DNA of 64,000 nucleotides from Polynucleobacter sp. AP-Titi-500A-B4. Lineage in GTDB: Bacteria > Pseudomonadota > Gammaproteobacteria > Burkholderiales > Burkholderiaceae. This document shows positions 1 to 6,799 of the stretch, in pieces. The stretch covers positions 928,861 to 992,860 of the forward strand of contig NZ_CP061311.1 in assembly GCF_018688095.1 (NCBI RefSeq). The letters run 5' to 3'. Below the pieces are notes generated by a model. The model saw only the letters and a program-made list of their open reading frames with translations. It was not told where the DNA came from and did no database searches. The translations under genes and the position numbers were made by a program. How positions within the stretch are numbered: the stretch's first letter is position 1; each line of letters starts with the position of its first letter.

Positions 1-757
1 CGATGTAAATAGGGTAGCGAGGATGAATCAAGCGAGTAGGTCTACGTAATTTGACCTCAGGCGCATAAAGGCGCACAACTTCACCACGAACACCTCGCAA
101 ACTATTGATAGAGGATGCCCAAACTTCTTTAGCACCATTGCCACGGCAATCAATCACACATTGATATTGACTATCTTTACGTAATTTCTCAGGATCAACC
201 TCCTTATTCCATAGACAGTTCACCTTGAGTACATTGAGCTCCTGCAATAACGCATCGAGTAATTGGCGATTATCAAGTTGACCTTCGTTGGGCAAAAACA
301 AACCCTGCATAAAACGTTCTGCCACACCTGGTTCAATTTCCCGTAACTGCATGCTATCCAATTTTTGTGGAAGCGTTAGCTGAGGATTGTGAAGACAATT
401 CTTTTCCAGATGGTTGGTAAAACGCTCGGCTTCACTGGCATCTTGTCTGTGCCACAAAATCAAGGTTCCATCTTGCTGAAAAAATACCGGGGTTGATAGT
501 CCCCCAATGAGTTGTTTCCAGCGGGGTAAGCTATGAATACCCATACGCACTACAGAATCTTCAGTAATAGCAGATTCAGCCAATGGTGCCAGCATCGCAG
601 CAGCAATGCGAGCTGCGGCACCGCTACCATCGGAGTTGCCCTGATCAAAGATATCGACCTGGGCTCCACGCTGGGCAAGTGCGACCGCTAGCAGCCGACC
701 CATGAGGCCGGCGCCGACGATGGCGTATTTGCTGTGGATGCGTGACGCTTGAGTCAT
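1..757 (-). CDS. thiO: FAD-dependent glycine/D-amino acid oxidase ThiO (partial, C-terminus outside window)
   Basis: This is the N-terminal ~252 residues of a flavin-dependent amine oxidase. The start at 757 gives a Rossmann beta-strand followed by the GAGLMG dinucleotide-binding motif near residue 15, as expected for FAD binding in the DAO/ThiO family. ThiO oxidises glycine to the imine that supplies the thiazole ring of thiamine. The start codon lies only 6 bp after the thiC stop on the same strand, so the two are probably co-transcribed from the riboswitch-controlled thiC promoter. The gene runs off the left edge, so the C-terminal FAD/substrate part cannot be assessed. A different DAO-family oxidase is possible, but the thiC neighbour makes ThiO the natural reading. 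Confidence 0.85.
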   Translation of the reverse strand, partial: MTQASRIHSKYAIVGAGLMGRLLAVALAQRGAQVDIFDQGNSDGSGAAARIAAAMLAPLAESAITEDSVVRMGIHSLPRWKQLIGGLSTPVFFQQDGTLILWHRQDASEAERFTNHLEKNCLHNPQLTLPQKLDSMQLREIEPGVAERFMQGLFLPNEGQLDNRQLLDALLQELNVLKVNCLWNKEVDPEKLRKDSQYQCVIDCRGNGAKEVWASSINSLRGVRGEVVRLYAPEVKLRRPTRLIHPRYPIYI

Positions 758-763
758 GACAAT

Positions 764-2704
764 TTACTGATAAATCTCGCTACCGCGTTTGCGGAACTCA
801 GCTGACATTTCTTCCATGCCCTTAGTAGCCTCTGTCACTTCAGCAATCGGAATCACTTTAGAGCCTTGCTTAGGATTGCCATCAGCATCCAATGTCGCTG
901 CATAGTCACGTACTTCTTGAGTGATTTTCATTGAGCAGAACTTTGGACCGCACATAGAGCAGAAGTGTGCAATCTTGGCGCCTTCAGCTGGCAAGGTTGC
1001 ATCATGATATTCACGCGCACGCTCAGGATCTAAACCAAGATTAAATTGATCTTCCCAGCGGAACTCGAAGCGCGCCTTAGAAAGGGCGTTATCACGCACT
1101 TGAGCACCAGGAAGACCTTTTGCAAGGTCAGCGCCATGGGCTGCAATCTTGTAGGTGATGATGCCTTCGCGCACATCTTCTTTATCTGGTAGGCCTAAAT
1201 GCTCTTTTGGTGTGACATAGCAAAGCATTGCTGTGCCATACCAACCAATTTGTGCTGCACCGATGCCGCTGGTGATGTGGTCATATCCTGGAGCGATATC
1301 TGTAATCAATGGTCCAAGGGTATAGAACGGAGCCTCTAAACAGTGCTTCAGCTCTTCAGTCATATTCTCTTCAATGCGCTGCATTGGAACGTGACCAGGG
1401 CCTTCAATCATCACTTGCACATCATGCTTCCATGCCTTGGCAGTTAATTCGCCCAAAGTGTGGAGTTCACCAAACTGAGCAGCATCATTAGAGTCAGCGA
1501 TACAGCCAGGACGAAGGCCATCACCTAAACTAAAGGAGACGTCATACGCTTTCATAATTTCGCAAATCTCATCAAATTTGGTGTAGAGGAAGTTCTCTTT
1601 GTGATGAGCCAGGCACCATTTCGCCATGATGGAACCGCCGCGTGACACGATGCCGGTAATACGATCCGCTGTTAATGGTACGTAGCGAAGTAACACACCC
1701 GCATGAATAGTGAAGTAATCGACGCCTTGTTCTGCTTGTTCAATCAAAGTATCGCGGAACATTTCCCAGGTGAGGTCTTCTGCAATGCCGCCGGTTTTAT
1801 CTAATGCTTGATAAATCGGAACTGTACCAATCGGAACTGGTGAGTTACGTATGATCCACTCACGAGTTTCATGAATGTGTTTACCAGTAGACAGATCCAT
1901 GATGGTGTCAGCACCCCAACGAATGGACCAAACCATTTTCTCCACTTCTTCATTGATGGAAGAAGTCACAGCAGAGTTCCCTAGGTTGCCATTGATCTTG
2001 ACGCGGAAGTTGCGACCAATGATCATGGGCTCAAGTTCAGGGTGATTGATATTGGCAGGAATAATGGCGCGACCCGCAGCAATTTCTGAGCGAACGAATT
2101 CACCAGTCACGATGTCTGGCAGATTGGCGCCATAGCCTTTGCCAGGATGCTGCTTGAGTAATTGCTTATAAGCGGGATCCTTGCGCAGTTGCTCTAAACC
2201 CATGGATTCACGCAAAGCAACATATTCCATCTCAGGAGTCACGATGCCTTTGCGGGCGTAATACATTTGGCTAACGTTCTGACCAGCTTTAGCAACGCGT
2301 GGTGCGCTGATGTGGGCAAAGCGTAAGCTTTGAGTTGCTTCATCTTTAGAGCGCGCAACTCCGTACTCAGAGCTTGGACCAGGAAGTTGCTCAGTGTCAT
2401 TACGTTCTTTAATCCAGGTCTCGCGTAATCTTGGCAAACCTTTTTCAAGATTGATCACAATTTCAGGATCGCTATAAGGGCCTGAAGTGTCGTATACAGG
2501 AACTGGTGGATTAGCAACCAACTCTTCGCCAACGCGGGTTGGTAATTGTTCAATCATGCGAATCGGTGCTTTGATATCTGCACGAGAACCTTGCAGATAG
2601 GTTTTTGTTGAAGCAGGATAGGCAAATTTTTGCCCGAAGTCGCGCTCTAAGCTTTTGAGGCTTGGAATTTCATGTTTGGTGGTTTTTGGGTTGCCTGTGC
2701 TCAT
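764..2704 (-). CDS. thiC: Phosphomethylpyrimidine synthase ThiC
   Basis: ThiC is a radical SAM enzyme that rearranges aminoimidazole ribotide into hydroxymethylpyrimidine phosphate for thiamine synthesis. The protein is about 646 residues and carries the C-terminal cluster motif CxxCxxxxC (Cys 582, 585, 590), which binds the [4Fe-4S] centre in this family. Two in-frame ATGs lie 6 nt apart (2710 and 2704). The Shine-Dalgarno AGGAG abuts the first but sits 6 nt before the second, so I chose 2704. A TPP riboswitch precedes the gene and thiO follows after 6 bp. The family assignment is secure. Confidence 0.96.
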   Translation of the reverse strand: MSTGNPKTTKHEIPSLKSLERDFGQKFAYPASTKTYLQGSRADIKAPIRMIEQLPTRVGEELVANPPVPVYDTSGPYSDPEIVINLEKGLPRLRETWIKERNDTEQLPGPSSEYGVARSKDEATQSLRFAHISAPRVAKAGQNVSQMYYARKGIVTPEMEYVALRESMGLEQLRKDPAYKQLLKQHPGKGYGANLPDIVTGEFVRSEIAAGRAIIPANINHPELEPMIIGRNFRVKINGNLGNSAVTSSINEEVEKMVWSIRWGADTIMDLSTGKHIHETREWIIRNSPVPIGTVPIYQALDKTGGIAEDLTWEMFRDTLIEQAEQGVDYFTIHAGVLLRYVPLTADRITGIVSRGGSIMAKWCLAHHKENFLYTKFDEICEIMKAYDVSFSLGDGLRPGCIADSNDAAQFGELHTLGELTAKAWKHDVQVMIEGPGHVPMQRIEENMTEELKHCLEAPFYTLGPLITDIAPGYDHITSGIGAAQIGWYGTAMLCYVTPKEHLGLPDKEDVREGIITYKIAAHGADLAKGLPGAQVRDNALSKARFEFRWEDQFNLGLDPERAREYHDATLPAEGAKIAHFCSMCGPKFCSMKITQEVRDYAATLDADGNPKQGSKVIPIAEVTEATKGMEEMSAEFRKRGSEIYQ

Positions 2705-2755
2705 GTCCATCTCCTAACTGTTTTAGATGGACGAAACCGGGTGTCGGTCTGATGT

Positions 2756-2842
2756 AACTCCCCACGCCAGCATTACCTGGATCGGGTTCTAGGGTCTTTC
2801 TCAGCGCCTTCGAGCTAAAACCGCTCTAAAGGGCACCCCTGT
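2756..2842 (-). promoter_or_regulatory. TPP riboswitch (THI element) upstream of thiC
   Basis: On the minus strand this stretch begins with the P1/P2 strand AGGGGTGCCC, continues with the conserved CTGAGA motif near 2798-2803, then ACCC, GATCC, and the closing segment AATGCTGGCGTGGGGA. These are the conserved THI-box elements in the right order. The element ends about 50 nt before the thiC start, close enough to mask the Shine-Dalgarno. Thiamine pyrophosphate binding is expected to shut down thiC and the downstream thiO. Boundaries are approximate. Confidence 0.93.
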
Positions 2843-2925
2843 TTCATCCTTAATTGAGATTTAACCACGAAAAGAGACTTTGACGCACGACGCCAATCAA
2901 GACCGCTCAGACTAGGCTTAAAAGC

Positions 2926-3759
2926 TCACTTATTGCGCCGCAAAAGGAAGTCTGCCGTTACAAAAGCTGCATCGCTCGTGAATTCATCAGCCAGAATTCG
3001 GGCAGCGGCTTCTGCATAAGAAACCTCAATAAAACCACTCACTTCCCCATCATGGTTCGTGGGAATGAAGTTATGGGCTAGCTCTAGGTCGTAAATATAG
3101 AGCTGCTCATCATGAAAGCCTCGGCCTGGAATAGGTCTGCGCATATGAATGCGACCAACGGGCTCGATTTCGTCTGCAATCTGGGCTGGTACGCCAGCTT
3201 CTTCCCATAATTCACGTTTGGCACAAACCCAGGGGGTTTCATCAGCGGTAATTCCACCTGCAGCAAGGTTGTCTAACTTACCTGGATCGGTGGGTTTGTT
3301 CTCACTACGTCGACCCAACCAAATTGAATTGGCTTTGGTGTAGCCGTTGATATGGGTTGCCATACTACGAAATCCAAACGTGCGAAAGGCAGCACGCTCT
3401 AAGCGAAAGTACATGTGCCCATTTTGATCTACCCAAGCAAACTCTTCATTGCGCCATCCTGGAATAAAACCACCTAAGCGCAAGAAATTTGCTAATTGAT
3501 TCAAGCTCGCCGACAAATCAATCGGCTTTCCCAGATGAATGGTGAGACGATCATGATCCATTGAAATCAAGGATACAGATTGCTTCTTGAGAGATTCTTG
3601 GAGGTAGGGAATAAAGTCTGGATTTAATTGCCCAATAGTCTGCTCTTCACCATTGCCGCGAGCAAAATAAATCGGCATGTAATCAGAGGGAGCTGAACGC
3701 GCTGTATTTTGGAGCATTTCCTCAAGGGCGGCGATAGTGCTGGTAGATAAGGCGGTCAT
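2926..3759 (-). CDS. Nudix hydrolase with N-terminal DUF4743-like domain
   Basis: The protein is ~277 residues. It carries a full Nudix box (GX5EX7REUXEEXGU) at about residues 168-190, which coordinates the metal for hydrolysis of nucleoside diphosphate derivatives. The ~150 residues before it match the architecture of the DUF4743-Nudix family, which also includes thiamine-pyrophosphokinase-related plant proteins; the substrate is not determined by sequence. An upstream TTG at 3867 would extend the protein by 36 poorly Nudix-like residues; I prefer the ATG at 3759. The gene sits just upstream of the riboswitch and thiC, so a link to thiamine-derivative clean-up is tempting but is inference. 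Confidence 0.82.
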   Translation of the reverse strand: MTALSTSTIAALEEMLQNTARSAPSDYMPIYFARGNGEEQTIGQLNPDFIPYLQESLKKQSVSLISMDHDRLTIHLGKPIDLSASLNQLANFLRLGGFIPGWRNEEFAWVDQNGHMYFRLERAAFRTFGFRSMATHINGYTKANSIWLGRRSENKPTDPGKLDNLAAGGITADETPWVCAKRELWEEAGVPAQIADEIEPVGRIHMRRPIPGRGFHDEQLYIYDLELAHNFIPTNHDGEVSGFIEVSYAEAAARILADEFTSDAAFVTADFLLRRNK

Positions 3760-3906
3760 GCATGGGAGTGTAAGGGAACTTGAACGAATGCGCAGACCAT
3801 TGTCAATGACGCTTAACACAAGCTGGTGGAGAAATATTTTTTTCTGGATGCAAGAATCAGGAGGCAAATAGTGCTGATTATTTAAGCAAGCCAGATCAGT
3901 CTATAC

Positions 3907-3960
3907 AAATCCACGACTTACGAAAACTTTTGTGGATTTATCCACATTGCCTGTGGATAA
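3907..3960. repeat. Cluster of DnaA-box-like 9-mers / inverted repeats
   Basis: Two perfect DnaA-box consensus 9-mers face each other: TTATCCACA at 3938-3946 and its complement TGTGGATAA at 3952-3960. Two near-matches lie beside them: TGTGGATTT at 3931-3939 and AAATCCACG at 3907-3915. The first pair forms a 9-bp inverted repeat with a 5-nt spacer. It lies between the Nudix gene and tRNA-Arg. It could bind DnaA. Alternatively the hairpin could end tRNA-Arg transcription, although no T-run follows it on that strand. Confidence 0.6.
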
Positions 3961-3975
3961 CTCTGTTTCATTTGA

Positions 3976-4050
3976 TGGTCCCGCCGACAGGAATCGAACC
4001 TGTATCCCACGCTTAGGAGGCATGTGCACTATCCATTGTGCTACGGCGAG
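3976..4050 (-). tRNA. tRNA-Arg (anticodon CCT)
   Basis: The reverse strand folds as a tRNA. The acceptor stem CTCGCCG pairs with CGGCGGG (one T-G pair) and the D-stem is GCAC/GTGC. The anticodon stem CATGC/GCGTG encloses the loop CTCCTAA with anticodon CCT, and the T-arm is ACAGG-TTCGATT-CCTGT. The 3' CCA is encoded at 3978-3976. It reads AGG codons. Confidence 0.95.
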
Positions 4051-4058
4051 AGGTAAAA

Positions 4059-4097
4059 CTTTCCCCCAATGTACTCTAAATAATGTTGGGGAAAACC
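4059..4097 (-). terminator. Inverted repeat, possible terminator of the CoA-transferase/MFS operon
   Basis: On the minus strand, arms TTTTCCCCAA and TTGGGGGAAA flank a 16-nt loop and are followed by GTTTTA. It lies after the small ORF at 4135-4281 and just before tRNA-Arg, where a terminator would be expected. The long loop and short T-run make it weak. Confidence 0.35.
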
Positions 4098-4134
4098 TGA
4101 TTGCATTGCAATTGATAAATGTTTATTGGACGTA

Positions 4135-4281
4135 TTACCAGCCACAAAGTGCCCACACTTGATTAGTAATGGCAACCATCATATCGGGTGCAAAGTACGC
4201 AGAAAAAATCAGGAGCAGCACCAGTAATGCGCATCCGTATATTACCCACTTCCAAATCGATATGCTGCCTTGCTTAAGCAT
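4135..4281 (-). CDS. Small single-span membrane protein overlapping MFS gene 3' end (possible MFS small subunit)
   Basis: An ATG at 4281 overlaps the last 8 nt of the MFS transporter gene in another frame and opens a 48-residue ORF ending in TAA at 4135-4137. The product has a short charged/polar N-terminus (MLKQGSIS) and one clear hydrophobic helix from about residue 13 to 31. A polar stretch with two Met residues and a Trp-rich end (C-terminus ALCGW) follow. The overlapping start suggests translational coupling with the transporter. Short single-helix proteins encoded directly after oxalate/formate-type MFS genes are annotated in other Burkholderiales as MFS transporter small subunit; I recall this but cannot check homology. 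The function is unknown. Confidence 0.6.
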   Translation of the reverse strand: MLKQGSISIWKWVIYGCALLVLLLIFSAYFAPDMMVAITNQVWALCGW

Positions 4282-5500
4282 TGGCAACTCTAGTAATGGC
4301 ACGTTCTTTTACGGGAAGGTTTACCAAGCAGGCAAAAACGCCTAAGCCAATTGCGATTTCCCAAACAATTAAATAAGAGCCTGTGCGATCAAATAAGTAG
4401 CCGCCCAAGAATGCACCACAAAAACTACCTAGCTGGTGCGAGAAGAATACCAATCCCGAAAGCATTGTTAAATATTTAACTCCAAAGATTTGCGCCACAA
4501 TGCCGTTGGTTAATGGAATAGTAGATAACCAAAGAAAGCCCATCACGGCAGCAAATAGGTAGGTACTCATTGGGCTGGGTGGTATTAACAAAAAGGCGGT
4601 AATTGCAAATGCGCGACCTAAATAGATGCTGGAAAGTAAATACCGCTTCGGAAAGCGCTGCCCAAGATAACCGGAGCTGTAGGTGCCAAAGATATTAAAT
4701 AAACCAATCAGGGCGAGGGCAGTTGTAGCGACAGCAGGCGCACCTACAGATGGGTAAACAGAAGAGAGATCTTTAAGGTAGGGTGCTAAATGGACGGCAA
4801 TAAATACCACCTGAAAACCGCATACAAAATAACCCAAGGTCAATAATTGGAAGCTCGGATTGGCAACGGCCTCTTTCAGAGCCTCTTTGATTGTTTGATC
4901 ACCCAGATTATGGTTATGAACAAAATTTTTCTCTCGCAACATAAATGCGGTGGGAATCATGAGGCTGGCCATCAATGCCAACATTAAGAGTGCATCTTGC
5001 GCACCAAAGGCACTGAGCAATCCTTGCTCGGCTGGAATCATGAGGAATTGACCAAATGAACCAGCGGCTGCAGCAATGCCCATTGCCCAGACCCGTTTAT
5101 CAGCAGGAACATTGCGACCTAGGATTCCATAAACCACGCTATAGGTCGTAGCGGTTTGGGCGAGACCAATGAGTAAACCCCCAGCAATCGTGAAATTGAG
5201 TGCGTCTGTAGAAATGGCCATACCCGCTAAGCCGAGTGCATACAACAGGCCACCAGCAACCATGATTTTGAATGCCCCATAGCGATCTGCTAATGCACCA
5301 GTAATCGGTTGTACTGCTCCCCATATCAGATTTTGCAATGCAATGGTTAAAGCAAAGGTTTCACGACCCCAGCCATTGGCCATGGTGATGGGCAAATTGA
5401 ATAAACCAAAGCCATGCCGAATACCCATGGAGAGGGTGACCATGAGTCCACCATAAATAAGGACTTGTTTCATGGTGAGAGAGGCTTTAGGGCTAGCCAC
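4274..5500 (-). CDS. MFS transporter, oxalate/formate antiporter-like (OFA) family
   Basis: A ~408-residue inner-membrane protein with about 12 hydrophobic segments and the MFS loop 2-3 motif GALADRYG near residue 64. It resembles the OFA branch, whose members exchange small carboxylates. The start is GTG at 5500, sharing one base with the stop codon of the upstream CoA-transferase gene (TAGTG); an in-frame ATG ten codons later is the alternative. The coupling to a family III CoA-transferase suggests uptake of a carboxylic acid that is then activated by CoA transfer. The substrate cannot be read from sequence. Confidence 0.82.
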   Translation of the reverse strand: MASPKASLTMKQVLIYGGLMVTLSMGIRHGFGLFNLPITMANGWGRETFALTIALQNLIWGAVQPITGALADRYGAFKIMVAGGLLYALGLAGMAISTDALNFTIAGGLLIGLAQTATTYSVVYGILGRNVPADKRVWAMGIAAAAGSFGQFLMIPAEQGLLSAFGAQDALLMLALMASLMIPTAFMLREKNFVHNHNLGDQTIKEALKEAVANPSFQLLTLGYFVCGFQVVFIAVHLAPYLKDLSSVYPSVGAPAVATTALALIGLFNIFGTYSSGYLGQRFPKRYLLSSIYLGRAFAITAFLLIPPSPMSTYLFAAVMGFLWLSTIPLTNGIVAQIFGVKYLTMLSGLVFFSHQLGSFCGAFLGGYLFDRTGSYLIVWEIAIGLGVFACLVNLPVKERAITRVANA

Positions 5501-6720
5501 TAAACAATTCCTTTTTTACGCAACTCCGCAATCGCCTCATCATTTAAATGCAGGCGCTCATGGAGCACTTCCTGAGTATGTTGGCCCAAAGTCGGTGGCG
5601 CCATACGTACTTCTGTAGGCGTTTTAGAAAGCCTCATGGGGCTAGCCACTAATTTCATGGTTCCTACTGTTGGATGCGGAACATTAATTTGTACATTTCT
5701 GGAAATCACTTGTTCATTCTCAAATACTTCTTTGAAGTTATTGATTGGGCCGCATGGAACATTGGCTTGCTCCAGTAGTGCAATCCATTCACCTTTGGTT
5801 TTCTTGCGAGTCATTGCCTCAAGCAAGGGAACCAGTTTTTTGCGATGCTGGACTCGCAAAGGATTCGTGAGGTAAAGCGGATTATCTGCTAGATGTTCTT
5901 CGCCACCTGCCGTCACAAAATGTCGATACTGCCCATCGTTGCCGGCTGCAACAATCATCCAGCCATCGGATGTAGGGAAGGTTTGGTAGGGAACGATGAT
6001 GGGTGATGCATTACCCCAACGACGCGGAACCTCACCGGAGGTTAAGTAAGCGCTGGAGATGTTGGCCATCACGGCAATTTGCGTGTCTAGCAAAGACATA
6101 TCGATGTATTGACCTTCGCCAGTGTGATCGCGATGAACCACTGCTGCAAGGATCGCGGTAGACGCATACATACCGGTAAAGATATCGGCAATGGCAACAC
6201 CAGACTTTTGAGGGCTAGCACCCTCAAAATCATCTGCCTCACCGGTCACACTCATGAAACCACCAATACCTTGAATGATGAAGTCATAACCAGGTCGATG
6301 TGCATAGGGGCCAGTCTGACCAAAACCTGTAATGGAGCAATAGATCACATCAGGCTTAATCTTTTTCAGGCTTTCGTAATCGAGACCATATTTAGCCAAG
6401 TCACCCACTTTGTAGTTTTCGATGACGACATCAGATTCAGCCGCTAATTGGCGAATGATCTCTTGGCCTTCAGGTTTGCTGATATCTACCGTAATGGAGC
6501 GCTTATTTCGGTTGATGCAAATAAAGTAGGCAGATTCATCAGTTTCATGGCCGTTGGCGTCTTTGGCAAAGGGAGGGCCCCAATGGCGGGTGTCGTCTCC
6601 GGCGCCTGGGCGCTCGACTTTGATGACATCTGCACCCAAATCAGCAAGATTCTGAGCACACCAAGGACCTGCAAGCACGCGGCTGAGGTCTAAAACGCGA
6701 ATATGACTTAAGGCTCCCAT
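5500..6720 (-). CDS. Family III CoA-transferase (CaiB/BaiF, formyl-CoA-transferase-like)
   Basis: The 406-residue protein starts with the family signature LDLSRVLAGPWCAQNLADLG and continues with ADVIKVERP. It retains the GQYIDMSLLD segment that carries family residues near position 180. The length is typical. Class III CoA-transferases move CoA between acyl-CoAs and carboxylic acids through an aspartyl-CoA thioester. It is the first gene of a three-gene minus-strand unit with the MFS transporter (1-nt overlap) and the small membrane protein. The assignment to formyl-CoA/oxalate specifically is not supported, as no oxalyl-CoA decarboxylase is present in the window. Confidence 0.88.
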   Translation of the reverse strand: MGALSHIRVLDLSRVLAGPWCAQNLADLGADVIKVERPGAGDDTRHWGPPFAKDANGHETDESAYFICINRNKRSITVDISKPEGQEIIRQLAAESDVVIENYKVGDLAKYGLDYESLKKIKPDVIYCSITGFGQTGPYAHRPGYDFIIQGIGGFMSVTGEADDFEGASPQKSGVAIADIFTGMYASTAILAAVVHRDHTGEGQYIDMSLLDTQIAVMANISSAYLTSGEVPRRWGNASPIIVPYQTFPTSDGWMIVAAGNDGQYRHFVTAGGEEHLADNPLYLTNPLRVQHRKKLVPLLEAMTRKKTKGEWIALLEQANVPCGPINNFKEVFENEQVISRNVQINVPHPTVGTMKLVASPMRLSKTPTEVRMAPPTLGQHTQEVLHERLHLNDEAIAELRKKGIV

Positions 6721-6762
6721 GCCCCAATTTTGGCATGGATGACAGGGGAATTCGGGAAAAGT

Positions 6763-6791
6763 TTCGCCTTAGACTCAGACATGACTACAAT
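6763..6791 (+). promoter_or_regulatory. Putative parE promoter, near-leaderless
   Basis: TTCGCC (6763-6768) and TACAAT (6786-6791) are separated by 17 bp. The -10 ends 8 nt before the parE ATG, so transcription would begin 1-3 nt before the start codon. No Shine-Dalgarno precedes the ATG, consistent with leaderless initiation. The -35 match is only partial. Confidence 0.45.
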
Positions 6792-6799
6792 TTGCGCGC

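Noticed and set aside
3907..3960. Chromosomal origin (oriC)
   Set aside because: DnaA boxes are present, but dnaA, dnaN, gyrB and rpmH are absent and no AT-rich 13-mer region is evident. parE/parC at 6800-11250 are topoisomerase IV, not gyrase.
3932..4162. Plus-strand reading frame across tRNA-Arg
   Set aside because: It spans the DnaA-box cluster and a complete tRNA on the other strand; not a credible gene.
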